Positions 44,735 to 57,841 are shown, counted from the stretch's first letter. The stretch is 64,000 nucleotides of DNA from Kalaharituber pfeilii (GCA_015179045.1 WHUZ01000012.1:434001-498000); one strand, 5' to 3'. Numbers and translations are program-made. Notes: generated by a model from the letters alone, not told the origin.

Positions 44735-45431
44735 TAATCAAAATTCACCAACAACACTCCAAGCTGAACGCCATATTTTCATCAGCCTCAAAAAAGGCAT
44801 TCACATCGCTAGCAAAATAATGATAACCCTTCGCCTTTGGCATATTCTACCCGCTAATCACTGGAAGGACTTAACAATGGCAAAAACTATGCATGCTTTT
44901 ATGACTATTTCATAGTAATATAATAGAGCCGAACACGACAATAAAATACTGGGCACGGAGCACATGGTTCTTTCAATCTGTTTCCATTTCATTTCTTTTT
45001 TTCCTTTTATTCTCGCCCCCCCCCCTTTTCTTAAAGTGTTTTTGTGTGTATATTTCGTCACGGTTCCGGAGTTTTTGCTGTTTTTGCTTACTCGTTATAA
45101 TGGTTTCTTTTCTTTCAAATTGCTATTCCATGGCTGTACATTTACTCTTTGGCTTTGTGTTTCTCAGTTTTTGGATTTATTTTTTGGCATTGTCATGCAT
45201 AATCAGGATCAGAGATCGATGGCTGGATTTCCTTTACTACGTGCATGTTCCTAAATTTCCCGTCCATTTGTCTAGTAATGGCAGGACCAGTTGGTTGCCC
45301 TTACGGCCTTCCAGTTTCTGCCACTATAATCTAATACTTCCAGCAGCAAATGCAAGCAAGCAGCTCGCACAACTCTGTACATATAGGCAATAACTAGGGC
45401 ACTTGTCGTTCTGAATTTCCTTTTCTTTTCT

Positions 45432-45462
<31 letters not shown>

Positions 45463-46063
45463 CTCTTATTAGAATAAATGTGATGCCATAAGAAAACATG
45501 GCTTGAGTCGGCTATTGCTGCCGTTGCCATTGAAGACGCCCTTGATTTTCTGACCAATCACGCCGCAGTGATTATCATTTCCAGATGATTACCTCACCGT
45601 CGCGCCTCCTGCCTCCCGCCGCCGCTTATCAGATGGAGCTTTGCGACGGAATTGATAGGCCAGCTCCCGCACACAGCAACTTCGAACAGCGTGCACATCG
45701 TTCGCCCCCATTCAATTAATTGTAAATCGCTTGCGTAGAAAGCATTGCACATTGCAATAAGAGAGGGGAGGGGAAAAAGCAAGACACGGAAGCGCAAATC
45801 CAAGATCTTGATCCCGCATTGCAGCGGCTGATCGCAAGAGGTACCAACCGCCCTTCCCCCCCCCCCCCCTCACGTAACGGCAAGCATCCACCTCCGAACT
45901 CTCCGCCACATACCCCCCTCCCCACCTCCGACGCAGGGTGACTGACGTCGCCGTCCAACCCAGCCCACCGCATATCGCCGCAAATAACGTTACGACATAC
46001 AAGGCCGATAACAGTACATTGACCTTATTACCAGCAGTAGCAGCAGTACCAGCAGTAGCAGCC
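44735..46063. other. Intergenic; T-rich tracts and NUO51 5' flank
   Basis: Contains a long C-tract near 45016-45025, a T-tract at about 45422-45464 and a second C-tract near 45857-45869. No gene seen. A CAG-rich stretch directly precedes the complex I start codon. Confidence 0.4.
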
Positions 46064-47815
46064 ATGCTCACGTCGATACGGCGCCCCGCCAGTACTACCG
46101 CTGCCAACAGCGCCCGCGCTCTCACCCTCCTCGCAAGAGCCCCCTCATCCACCCCTGGCAATCCCACATCTAGCTCTCCCAGCTCAGCTCGGCGGACCCT
46201 TGCGACTGTTACTGATGCCCCGAAACGCACATACGGAGGCCTGAAGGACGAAGATCGCATTTTTCAGAACCTGTACGGGCACCATGGCACCGATATCAAG
46301 ACAGCGATGAAATATGGGGATTGGTACAAGACAAAGGAGATTATACTCAAGGGACATGATTGGATTATCTCGGAGATAAAGGCGTCGGGATTGCGTGGGA
46401 GAGGAGGAGCGGGGTTCCCTAGTGGAATGAAATGGGTAGGTTTTCCTGTTGCTTCTCTGGAATTGTGTTGATAATACCCTCAAGATCTACAACTTTTTGT
46501 TACCAAATATTACTGTTTACGTTGATGGTAGCTAACAATGCCTACCTCACACTATGTAGTCCTTCATGAACCCCCCCGGCTGGGACAAGTGTACCACCCC
46601 GCGCTACCTCGTTGTCAACGCCGACGAAGGTGAACCCGGAACGTGCAAGGACCGCGAAATTATGCGTAAGGACCCCCACAAGCTGATTGAGGGCTGCCTC
46701 GTTGCCGGCCGCTCCATGAACGCCACCGCTGCCTACATCTACATTCGCGGTGAGTTTTACCATGAGGCCTCGGTTCTCGAGCGGGCAATCCAGGAAGCGT
46801 ACAAGATGGGCTTCATTGGGAAGAATGCTTGTGGATCTGGGTACGACTTTGACGTGTACCTCCACCGCGGAATGGGTGCATACGTCTGCGGCGAGGAAAC
46901 CAGCTTGATTGAATCTCTTGAGGGCAAGCCCGGAAAGCCCAGACTTAAGCCACCATTTCCGGCTGCCGTCGGTCTTTTTGGGTGCCCATCCACTGTGGCG
47001 AACGTCGAGACGGTTGCAGTCGCCCCGACAATCTGTCGCCGCGGTGGCTCCTGGTTCGCAAGCTTTGGTCGCCAACGGAACCAGGGCACAAAGCTGTACT
47101 GCATTTCTGGTCATGTGAACAACCCGTGCACTGTCGAGGAAGAGATGTCGATCCCATTGAGAGAACTCATTGACAGGCACTGCGGGGGTGTCCGTGGTGG
47201 CTGGGATAACTTGCTTGCGGTTATCCCTGGTGGAAGCTCGACTCCAATCTTGCCGAAGAGGATTTGTGACGATGTTTTGATGGACTTTGATGCGTTGAAG
47301 GATGTACAGAGTGGGTTGGGCACAGCGGCGGTCATTGTGATGGATAAGTCGACGGATGTGGTGAGGGCGATTAGTCGGTTGAGCAAGTTTTATAAGCATG
47401 AATCTTGCGGGTGAGTTATTGTTCGTTTTTATATCCTCATCCCCTCCCCCACCCCTTCATTTCTGCGTTTACAAATTTGAATGGGAGCTAATAAAAACTG
47501 GAATGTAGACAATGCACCCCCTGCCGCGAAGGCTCGAAATGGACCTACCAGATAATGCAACGTTTCGAGAAAGGCCAAGGTCGTGAGCGCGAAATTGACA
47601 TGCTCGAGGAGCTCACTCGCCAAGTTGAGGGCCATACCATCTGCGCTTTAGGCGAAGCCTTTGCGTGGCCGCTACAGGGCCTCATCCGCCACTTTAGGCC
47701 GGAGCTCGAGAAGAGGATGCAGGAGTATGCGGCGCTGACTGGTGGTGAGGCGAAGGCGGGCGGATGGGCGCATGATGCCAGGATTAAGGGACAGTTGATA
47801 AGCCCCGGGCAGTAG
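46064..47815 (+). CDS. nuo51: NADH:ubiquinone oxidoreductase 51 kDa flavoprotein subunit (NDUFV1/NuoF)
   Basis: Entry point of electrons into mitochondrial complex I; binds NADH, FMN and cluster N3. Three exons (46064-46435, 46560-47410, 47509-47815) give 509 residues. Residues 1-50 are Ala/Ser/Arg-rich, a mitochondrial presequence ending near [24 protein letters not shown]-binding blocks are [37 protein letters not shown] and [20 protein letters not shown]. The [4Fe-4S] N3 ligands are Cys407, Cys410, Cys413 ([11 protein letters not shown], completed across the second splice) and Cys453 ([10 protein letters not shown]). Their spacing equals that of the bovine protein. Presence of this gene excludes a Saccharomyces-like yeast. 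Confidence 0.97.
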
Positions 47816-49315
47816 GAGGGTTACAAGTTTGGAGGGAAGCTTGTGGGTAAGTGCAAAGTGGTAGAAGGCTTCCATATGGGAGTTTGGGAAACCCTACTAT
47901 CACTTTGAAATGGGAGGATATTGATAATGCTAGTTAGTACGGGTTTTATTTCTTTTATCATATTTCTTTCATCCTGTGTATTCTGGATTTTTTTTCTTAC
48001 ATATAAATATTTCGACCGTTCCTCTTTTTTTTTTTTTTTCTCTTTTTCCCCTTCCTTCATTGTTCGGGGTTATAGCTGAGTGGATCCTTAAATGGTTGTG
48101 GTAGACGGGTAGTAGAAGTAGAAAAAGATATGTTTGCAAAGAACATCAGAACTGGAGGAAAGAGTAGGAATTGAAGTTTGTTCAATTTACAAAGGTCTAG
48201 ATGTATGTAAATCACTGGTATATCATCTTCAGATTCAATGATAAGTATCTATGGTATCTGACCGCTTGGCCACAACAGTTCAACATACAGCACCACGGCG
48301 TTTCACTTCTGTACATGTCAGAGGTCCAGAGAAAGTGAATTGCATAGTTAACATATTCTTAAAATATGGGGATAATTGCTTGCCATCAAGAGAAAAGAAA
48401 AACAAAAAATTTGCGAAATGCGTCTAATATCACATGTATATTGTGCAATGAATGTATATTTGCTATGAACTCCAACTTAAGATGGAGCACCTCAAAGTAT
48501 GCTAGTAGTGCGAAGTTCTTTTGAATTACTCGTATTGAGAAGCTTTAGACGCCTACATAGTCTAATTACAGACGTTACAAAGTGTGTAGAAATTTATATA
48601 TGTCCCCGGTGCAGTGTATTTTTAGCTTTATTTTATTTTATTTTATTTTATTTGCTGAAAAGTTAGGTATACAATCCATCTTGTAGAAAGATGCTGCACA
48701 AACCCTCTTCCCCAGCTCGAAATCGAACCGGGGCAGTCAATCCGTCATGTGCCCTCGGACTGGGTGCTACCATGATTCTCAGGAAATCAATGCCAGGCAG
48801 TTTCTGCTCTGCTGGGACTCTCAGCATTGCTATTTAATATTCTTGTTATGCAACGTAGACAGCAAATCGCTGAGTACATTGGGGTTCCGTATTGAGAAGA
48901 TGTACTGTTGTTCTATCACACTCGCCATGCAGCTGGCTGATGTGGGTTTCTCTTACTTGCAGCTTAGACCTGCTGATGGCGAATGTGAATGCTGTCGGGT
49001 GCGGCGACTACTTATTTTGTGCTCCTTTATGTATTTAAGATTAGGATACCGCTGCATGCAGGGCTTCCAACTACATGCAAGAGGTGTGAGTAGTACATTA
49101 GTGCACGTAATTCAGGACAGTACTCTCGGTTCAAGTTGGGCTTCATTTGCGTTCACTAATACGGTGTTCTTTCTCCGGAACTAAATAAAACAAATGCAAG
49201 GTATCCACAGAAAAAAGAAATAATAAAACACCACTTAGAAACTTAACCTGTACTAACACCAGGACGGAATAGAAATTTCTTTTTATCCCATTTGAAATAG
49301 CCAGCCTTCAGATTG
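47816..49315. other. Intergenic; microsatellite and tRNA-like relic
   Basis: Holds the 3' flank of NUO51 (T-tract at about 48026-48038), a (TTTTA)n microsatellite at about 48627-48653, and on the minus strand a B-box-like GGTTCGATTTC around 48726-48736 inside a tRNA-like segment. The right end is the 3' flank of WBP1. No protein gene recognised. Confidence 0.45.
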
Positions 49316-50821
49316 CTACTGCGTTTTTGCAGCCACCTTTTTAGTTTCCCGAGGCTCGCTCCATAGCCATAGAGCAACAAATCCAATCCATCCAATAATT
49401 GTAGAAGCCAAACCACCCAACCACACCCAAGAGCCGGTGATGGCATAGCTCCTCGTATACTCGTTATGAGCAAAATGCCTCAATGTCACTTGAATCTTCT
49501 GATCGATATATGAAAGGTATGGGCGTTTATAGTTTGTGTGGAAAACAAAGATACCATGCTGATCTGGAAGGGTAAAGCTTGTAGCGTAAGTAGTGCCATT
49601 TGTAGTGACTTTAACTGGTTTGAGATTCAGGCGGTAGTAAGGATCAAGCATGGTGAATTCAAGTTGAAGCGAGTCATTGGCTGGGAGCTGGAAAGGCACC
49701 CAACGATCAAAGCTGTATTCCGAGAGAGTGATTTCAAACGTCTGTGCAGGTTGCAGATTTAGCAAGTGATTTAGGGTTTATGCATCCATGTGAAAACTTA
49801 CAACATCACTTTTAATTCGGTAAATTTCGGGGTTGGAGGTGATCTCAGTTGCGACATCGGTCTGAGAACTCTTTTGCAGGTCAGGAGTGGCATAGTGTCT
49901 TACGCTGTCGACTCGAAGGACCCCAACTTCTTGGAAAGTCCATGCAGTGACATCCCGAGCAAATCCCCTGTTGCTGACGACCTCCTTATTGCCGGTCTGA
50001 CCTTTCTTCAAGCCGTCGAGACCGTGGAAGTCGTCGTTGAACGCATCTGCAGAACCAACAAAGGTAATTCGAGCATTGTTTCTTGCTTGGAATCCAGTGG
50101 TAAGATAAAGCTGCTGTCCAGCACTCCAAGGATTCTCAGATTTAAGGCTCTCTTCATTAGGATCATATGTATATGCTGTGCGGGAAGCTTGGAGGATTGG
50201 ATGTAGGAGGGGTGAATTTCCGAGCGTGTGCCCAGATCCACGGAATGCGACGTATTCCTCCTTGTCGTTATATCCCCCGAAATAATTTTTCTTGTTAGGC
50301 CCGGTAGTCGGCTTCTGGACAAGGAAAAGATCGTGAGTCTTCTCATTGCCTTCAACACCAGGCAGCCAATGGAAATGGTCAACGGCAATATCTCCGCGCG
50401 GAGCCAACCCAATCTCCAATTCCCTTCCTAACTCGCGGAGTTGCTCTGGAGTGTTATGTGGGTCCAATAGCACTAGTATGTTACCCTGTTTGTCCAGGAA
50501 ATCGATAAAGAGCTGACTCGTCAGCTTTGGCCCGTATGCTTTGGATTTTGGCGGCAGTAGTAGTATGTGGTCCCATTTGCGTTCTCCATGGACGAAAAGC
50601 TCCAAATCCGGGGACTTGGGCGACAAGAAGGTCAATTGAAAGCCGCGCTGTTCAAGGTCCCAGATGTAAGTTTTGTAGTTGTTCTGAAGCTCGGCTTCGT
50701 CAATGACCAGTAGTCGGTTCCCAGTTATCGAGAGAGCCGATACAAAGGCCGTTGGAAGGAGGAGGACTGAGGTAAGTAGGGTAGTGAATGGAACAGAGAA
50801 CATGCCCGTAGAAAGACGCAT
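49316..50821 (-). CDS. WBP1: Oligosaccharyltransferase 48 kDa subunit (Wbp1/OST48)
   Basis: Subunit of the ER oligosaccharyltransferase that N-glycosylates nascent proteins. Two exons (49802-50821 and 49316-49741) give 481 residues. A signal peptide (VPFTTLLTSVLLLPTAFVSA) precedes the luminal domain with LLVIDEAELQNNYKTYIWDL, RGFQLTFLSPKSPDLELFVH, NILVLLDPHNTPEQLRELGR and the family's GHTLGNSPLLHPIL. Further blocks are FVGSADAFNDDF, VVSNRGFARDVTAWTFQEVG and SDVTFEITLSEYSFDRWVPF, the latter made by the splice. A C-terminal membrane helix (WVWLGGLASTIIGWIGFVAL) ends in a short Lys-rich cytosolic tail (ETKKVAAKTQ). The tail does not end in a canonical KKxx retrieval signal as yeast Wbp1 does. 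An alternative start at Met7 is possible. Confidence 0.95.
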
Positions 50822-52914
50822 GTTTGGCCAATTGATTGCGGAGGATGTGTGATGGAGTTCAATGTTTCTGGGATTGGTAACTGGAAGCTCTCAACGGCCT
50901 CGCAAGCATCCAGTCCAACGTGAAGAATTGAGTACGTATGCGTATATCTTGGAATGACACCTAAGGCAACCTCTCAAAAGCCAAGATATGGCGATAAGCC
51001 CCGATAAGGTTACTGGGTTGTTTATAGTCACGTGATGCAGTCGTGTGTATCTACGTGAATATGGGATGAGGGATCGTAATACAGTAGTCTGGGTGCTAGT
51101 AAGTTCATAGGACTCTTTCTTGGCGTAAGAAGTCCACCGCGCCCATGCTCCTGTACTCATCATATTTCATCTCACCCTTCCGTACTTTCAAACTCCGTTG
51201 GGAAGAAGAAAGGAAGTATGATATAGCATGTGACGTGGATGTGGCAGTGGAGAGGGTAGATTCTATGGAGTGCGGAGAAGGACCGTGTGCGTGAGGATGA
51301 GAAGGTGTTGTGTTGAAGGAAGTGATGGTGTAGGGAATAAAAGCGCTGCTTGGTTGAAGGGAAGGAGAAGGTGGAGTGGAGGCTTTGTAGATCGGAGGAA
51401 TAAGTATGATACCTCAATCTTCCCCACTTTCAAGGTTCCAGGTGGCTTCAGGGGAGACGGTGCGCTAACAGATGGGTTGCAATATAGATGTCCCATCTCG
51501 CGATTCTTTCCAAATCCAACACCGACAGCACTTCCATTATGGTTACCCATGAACCCAAAAATCCCAATCTACATCGTCTATAAGCAAGGCAATGACAGCC
51601 AAGTCGCCATCAAGATGCTCAAGGCATATATTGCATCTGTCGCGCAGACACAGGACGGTGGAAGATGAGAATAAGGATGGAGGCGAGCCATGGGAAGATC
51701 TGAGATGTGAGGGGGAGGGCTGAAGGAGAGGAGTAGAGCTGGTGGATGGGTGTTTTCTAGAGCATTATTTTTTTTTGTAATTTTTCGAGTAAGTGTATCA
51801 GATATCTAACTTTAGTATCATAACCAATATAACTTCAGAAAAGATGCTTTCAAGGCTTGATAGGAAGAAGATTTAGTGATAATCGTACATATGTAGATCT
51901 TGTTCCCGAACTGTACATTATAAAGTTATCCCATACAATAAGAAAGATTGGCTTGGTAGAAAACATGTGATAATAATATATTTGAATCTTTATTGGCCGG
52001 ACATTTATGAATCTCGGAAAAAAGCTTGAACATGACTTGATCACGTGCACCACAGTCGCATTGACAGCTAGAGAGATCACGGACGCAGGCCCCCGCAACC
52101 AGTTGCCCTGGTTAGTCTCGGTGCTGATATTATGCCCTGACCGGGCGCGTTCCTTGCCTACTACGGCAATGCATAGGGAGGAAACTGTTTTCGAACGCCT
52201 ACCACACAGCCATTTTGAAATTAAAATTCATGACAGTATGAGTGGCGAATATGTATTCCATATTTGAACCAAGTATGATCGGCCTTCTGTGAGTAGACTA
52301 TTTTTAGCTTTATGATAAAAGTAACTTATTTTTTTTTGTAGGTATCAGGTCCTCTCCAGGTTGATAGTGCTATAGGTGAAAGTCTATTGACATGGCGTTT
52401 TTTTGGAATTAAATATTACACCCAATCCACAACTTCACAATCGAAGTCCGGAATTTCCCAGATCCCAACTAGATGTTCACCCCGGATTTGCATCCCTTTT
52501 TCCTTCGTATACAATTTGAAGCTAGAGATTAGGACGTGCAAAACGGTATAGACTGAGAAACGCCTATAGAACAGGATTTCTAGTGGCTAAGTTCAGACTT
52601 ACCCTGAAGCACATGACTAAGCGATGTTCCAACACGCGATACAGCCCATTGTACAAATATGGCAGTCATCCTCCTTATATGATACCACGAAAGCAATCAT
52701 GAGATCCCAGGGGCTACACCATCGCTCGCTGGCGAACTCGCTCCTAGGATATCAACGATTTTGCAACCTATCTAATGCAGCAATTCGGTATCTCTGCTCG
52801 GCTAGGATACTGTACTCGAGTACAATCAGAAAGCGGATAATGAAATTCCTACGAAATCTTCACTGACATCTGCGCCCTCTACATCTAACTTGGGAGTATG
52901 AAGCCCGAGTTACT
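50822..52914. other. Intergenic; plus-strand open exon of unknown nature
   Basis: Left part is the WBP1 5' flank. On the plus strand, after a pyrimidine-rich acceptor ending at about 51432, a frame to 51668 reads FRGDGALTDGLQYRC and IPIYIVYKQGNDSQVAIKML. It could be a terminal exon, but no upstream exon or family was found. A 25-base repeat beginning CTTACCCTGAAGCACATGAC lies at 52598-52622, just before the ATM1 relic. Confidence 0.3.
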
Positions 52915-54835
52915 GTCAGAAGCCATATTGTCGAACAAGGAGCAACGAAAGGCTGATTGGGTTTACCTCTTGCTTCGCGGAGGTCTTAATTTGCCCGTAG
53001 CGCTTGCGTTCACTTAGCAGCACACCGCTGTTCTCCTCGCTCCGCTTTATGGTTTGGCTTCCTTGGGGCTTTTGGTTGGTTTTAAGGTATGCAATATACA
53101 TGTTCATCCATACTCACCAATAGAACTGACATCATTGCAACAGGTACGCAATGTGCAAGTTCCTTTCTACTATACAAGCATAGTGAACTCTATGAATGTA
53201 GACTTTCTAGCTATCGGTGGGACGATGTGGACTATAGCTGGATCAGTAATTATTGCATGTATGTCTGCTTGAATACCATAGCCATTTCAAGTTCTGATAG
53301 CCGAGAAGATGGGCTCTCTCATATAGGAACCACATTATTCCAGGGAGTTCGAAATGCTTTTTTTGCAAACGTCGCCCGTAACAGCTATACGGCGAGTAGC
53401 TTGTAATATTTTCGTCATTTGTTGAGACTGGATCTCAATAACTACGACATCCTGACGGACAACGTTCAGCGAATTCTGCAGATAACCGAGCAGTTACTGT
53501 TACCGTCGACACTACGACGCCGTGAGAGTGGGATTATTTGTAGTATATATATATCATCTTGATCACTGCTGACAATCTTATTATAGTATTTCAACAACGA
53601 AAAATTTTAGGTCATGCGATATGATGAAGCACTCAAAGCCTACAATAAGGCTTCTATCAAGGTCGCAATGTCATTAGCCTTCCTGAAATCTGGCAAGAGC
53701 AAAATTTTTCATCTACATTTGCCACCATGATGTATTTGGCAGCGAAAGGTGTATTCGCTGAGACTGTCGGTGATCTTGTCATGATCAATCAACTTGCCTT
53801 TCAACTTTCTGTGTCATTCAACTTCTTAGGAACTGTATACAGAGAGCTCAGGCAATCCCTAGTAACATGGAAATATTCAACCTACAAAAGTCTGTATCGA
53901 TACAGGTAAGATAAATATAGGAATGTTTCGATTATTGGTGCTCATAGTAACAGTCATTAGGATTTCCAAATGCAAAGCCCCTTGAGTTCAAAGAGGGTGA
54001 AGGTCAGATTCAAGAGAGTGACATTTGGGTATCATCTGACAGGCCAATCCTGAAAAACGTTAGCCTCACAATAGCAGCAGGCAAGAAAACAGCAATTATT
54101 GGACCAAGTGTCTGCGGGCATGCTGCTGAGGTATGCATATTCCAACTTGCTCATTCAAAGAAGCTAACGTTTTGTAGCGAACCCACAATACTGAGGCTTT
54201 TTTTCCAATCATATGATTTCCAGGGAGGGTGCATCCTGATTGACGGGTAGGATATCAGAGATGTGATTTTGGAATCCCTGTGGCGGAGCATTGGAGTGGT
54301 TCTTCAAGATAACCTCTTTTCAATAACACGATTGAGTTTAATATTTTTTATGGCCAAATTGATTACAGTGAGGACGAAACTATTGCCGTGGCGAAGAGGG
54401 TGAAAATTCAGGATATCATATCGAACCTTTCAGAGCGTTATTAATCTAAGAATGGAGAACCCTGAGAGATGATAGCGGGTAAGAACCAAGACCACTCACC
54501 AGTATCAGGAGGAAGCAGTAAGAAATTCTCCTTTACTACTGATGCATTTGCTTTATCCGACCCCTGACACGTTTAGTAGGCCTCAGCACTAGACAACCAT
54601 ACAGGACAATCTCTTTTGCAGAGAATCAGAGGACCGGCATTTTTATTGCCCACACACTTGAAACTATCCATGACAGCGGTAAGTGTTGACGTGCATATCG
54701 ATCACTCAAGGTCGAAACTACTCTTGAGCCACACGAAGATCAAATCATGTGTTAAAGGGGGGATCTTTGCAGAGAAGCCCGACACATCTGATCAGTTTCT
54801 CGATGCTGGTGGTGAGTATTCTAAATAAATTATGG
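52915..54835 (+). pseudogene. ATM1: Mitochondrial ABC transporter Atm1, degenerate copy
   Basis: Atm1 exports a sulfur compound from mitochondria for cytosolic Fe-S assembly. Recognisable blocks in order: SNKEQRKADW (about 52934), an intron retained (about 53087-53144), VRNVQVPFYYTSIVNSMNVD and FLAIGGTMWTIAG, then GTTLFQGVRNAFFANVARN. A TAA follows (53404-53406), then [51 protein letters not shown] and [12 protein letters not shown]. The nucleotide-binding domain has RPILKNVSLTIAAGKKTAII. The Walker A loop reads GPSVCGHAAE where GPSGCGKST is expected, and GGCILIDG is followed by TAG (54248-54250) and DIRDV. The last block is DQFLDAGGEYSK near 54800. Frame slips and missing signature sequence confirm non-function. 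Retained introns imply a segmental duplicate rather than a retrocopy. Confidence 0.88.
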
Positions 54836-56900
54836 TGCTGTTGGTCAAGAAGGGACCCCTCACCAACCAAAATTACGGACTGAAACTTGAAGTATAATTT
54901 CATTACACAACCACGCCTGATTGAAAATTAAACTCCGTAATTATGTACTATTTTGTCTGCTGAACTCTTTGATGTCTGAATTAAAAAATATTTAGTGAGT
55001 GCTGAGAAATTCTAGATTGAAAATTTTGAACTTTGTATGAGGAGCCTCCTGAATTTTACATGCCAATGCCAATATTGTAGAATTAGTACTAGTGTGAAAA
55101 AGAAAGTTGCTACATACAGACATGATCTACTGAATTTTTCGATAACTTTTATATACATGTTCTGTAAACTCTTTTGTACTATAGTTACAACCCTCTTGGT
55201 AGGCCTCCATAGTACGTAGATATTTGTGGAAAAAGCGATTAATAGTAATATCAGAAGACTCCGAGGAATAGTTAGTCGTAAAGCATCAATACTATACTCA
55301 CAGTTATTGCGAGCATGACGCTTCGCCATTGCTTAAAATATTTAATAAAATTCAGTGCAATAGTGGTATCCACTCCCACTGTAACTGCAGCTATTGAAGC
55401 AAGTACACAAGCTCTTCTTTTCTTACTGGGACGAGCCATCTTAACATAGTAGACAGACTCAGATGTATATGACTGGTACTGGCTGAGTGTCTGAAGAACT
55501 ATCACAGCATTGTCAATTATTGTTTCATATTGAAAAAAGCACTAAAGCAGATTATACTCACTTTTAGGAATTTCACTTGAGCTGTCTGGTATCAAAAGCT
55601 GTTTCATTATTGCAATACTGTGGGTGGGGAATTTGGTCAGATTGATTATTCGTTAACATCAGGAGAGGTCAATCTGAGGGACAAAGGTGATTTGGACTTA
55701 TACTGTAAGTCAGCAAGTCAGCGAATTTTACAACTGGTCCAACAGCACCAAATGGGGCAGGTAAGCGACATCCCTGTGCTATGCTACACTATACCTAGGT
55801 ACATACTTACAGTTATACCTTGCTATGATACCGGGCGACCAAAATCTAGCACTTTTCGTCCGGTTTAACCTAGCGTCCGGTATAACAAATTTGCACGGGT
55901 GGCCTGCCAGGGTGTCCTTTTCTTGAGAGATTGCTGAAATTGCCATGCATCATCAGGATCCAAGTATATTACCGGTTACATCAATTATTCAAGAAGGAAT
56001 ACCTACTATAGCTACAGCAGCCGGAACTGAGGATAATCCTAGCCTCGTAACCAGGTAATCCCATAGAATTGGACAGTCAACCTACCACTGATGCACCAGT
56101 AGTTAAAATGCCTACTATATCGGAAGCAATTGATCATCTAGATCAATTAATCTCTTTTTTCCAGAGCACTTCGATTTCAACTCTATCCTTCTCTCATCAT
56201 CAAAGACAGCTTCATTTGATAGCAATGTCTCTGCGTCACGTACGACCATCCTATATCACATGCATGCGCTCAGCGCCGCGTACTGCACTCATATGAGTGT
56301 TGTGCGCTCTACTCAGCACTTGCGCTGGGTGAGCCTTAATGACTAGATGATATTTGTATATTCCGCTCAGCAGCGGCCGTAACAGTATGCCATAAAAGGC
56401 CACAACGTCACCATAATCGTAGTAGGTGGACCGCAGGTAGAGAGTCAGCGAGTGCTGCATGCATATGATATACACGATTATGATGGAGAGCATCAAGATA
56501 ACTTTGTACGAGTAGAAATGCAAGCTTGGCAAAAAAGTATGCAGTATTAGATTTTCTGACTTGAAAAAGTAATTTCGAAGTATGATATTGCTCCCAGGGG
56601 GCTTGAAACTAGGTTCTTAACCATGTCTTGGTGATTGCCACTTGTCCCTAATTGTCTAGCGTTAAGTGTAAATGCATGGGTGTTGTGGGTGCTATCATAC
56701 CGTTGCAGAAGGCAGAAGAATCTTTTTCTGCACTCTCCTCCCTATGCATTGCCGTAGGGATAGGAAGCAGCCGGTGAATCTCTGAACGTTCTTAACTCAC
56801 TGATAGAAAGCTGCATGCGCAAGAAAAAGCAAAATCGGCGCTGTGGGCGCCCTGCAGCATATCATATCATATCGTTCTCAATCTACGCAGCAGGGGCCGG

Positions 56901-56942
<42 letters not shown>

Positions 56943-57573
56943 GGGATGCGTGTAGGCGGCGCCGAGCCTGGGCGTGCGGGGGGTGCCGCACCCCCGCAGG
57001 CTTCCGCCCCCTTTTCGTGCGTGCATCGGGCATCGCAGCGCGCCGTATGCGCCGGTGGAGTGCGATCCCCGTGCATCCCTCGGCCCTGCTTCGCCAATTC
57101 GCGGCTTGGCGCGGCGGTATCGGGTTTGGCGCGGCCCACTTGGTTCCTGAGGTGGCGGCCATGTGCGTGGGGGCCCCGGTGCTGCCCAGGCCCCGCTGCG
57201 GCCTTCACCGTCCCCTTTCCTTCCTCCAGCTTAACCTCATCCGCTCTCCTCGCTCATGTTATTCCCTCTGCATAATTTGCCTTGCGCGAGAGTGGCTGGA
57301 AGCCCACTCCACCCCCCCCCCCCCCCCCCAACAAGCTACGAACGCATTCGCTTGCTGTTCCATTTTGCCGGCTTGTCCAAATATAATTCGAGAAATTCCC
57401 TCCCTCTTGATTTCCCTCCCCTTCTCCAGGTACTTTTGGTTTGGTCTCTGTCCCTGGTAGCCAACCCCTCCATTCCTTTGATTTGACGGCCTCTGCCAAT
57501 TCGCCCTGTCGATACCACACTCATCTTCCCCTTGACTGCCCGAGTTAAGCTCTCTGGTTACCAACCTACGAAG
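54836..57573. other. Repeat debris and GC-rich 5' flank of the small protein gene
   Basis: At 55810 a sequence starting CAGTTATACCTTGCTATGAT, with CGTCCGGTATAACAAATTTG near 55872-55891, is a decayed relative of the pogo-like MITE at 36305. A frame near 56069-56240 reads MPTISEAIDHLDQLISFFQS, unknown. A tRNA-like minus-strand segment lies around 56583-56655. A (CTGC)n microsatellite occupies about 56901-56938, followed by GC-rich sequence and a C-tract near 57311-57328. Confidence 0.45.
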
Positions 57574-57841
57574 ATGGGGTTCTTCGACAAACTCAATGCA
57601 AGTAAGGCTTCGAGCTTTCCTAGCCCCAAGGCAGACGAATACTTACCCATGCACAGGACTAGAGCTTTTTAAACTTGAGCAAAGATATACCAAGCGGAAG
57701 AGGCGGACCACGTTCATTTCCGATGCAATCTATGTCGACGGAGAATATGTATATGCCGATAGTCCGAAGCTGTCGTCTCCTACCTCAACAAAGTCGAACA
57801 TGTGGGGCTCCACCTCAAGACGGCCCTCAAATCATTCATAG
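57574..57841 (+). CDS. Small conserved-looking fungal protein, function unknown
   Basis: Two exons (57574-57601 and 57657-57841, 55-base intron) give 70 residues: MGFFDKLNAR, then LELFKLEQRYTKRKRRTTFI, DAIYVDGEYVYADSPKLSS and a Ser/Thr/Asn-rich end. The pattern MGxFxKLxxxxELxxLExRYTxRK resembles short uncharacterised proteins I recall from other Pezizomycotina, but I cannot name a function. The amphipathic basic N-terminal helix could contact a membrane or protein partner. The first exon encodes only nine residues plus one base, so unspliced gene finding would miss it. Confidence 0.6.

Noticed and set aside
46542..47399. 285-codon minus-strand open frame
   Set aside because: Antisense to the NUO51 catalytic exon, whose protein identity is certain.
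48700..48770. Possible functional tRNA on the minus strand
   Set aside because: B-box-like sequence is present but the T-stem does not pair and no acceptor stem of the right length could be formed.
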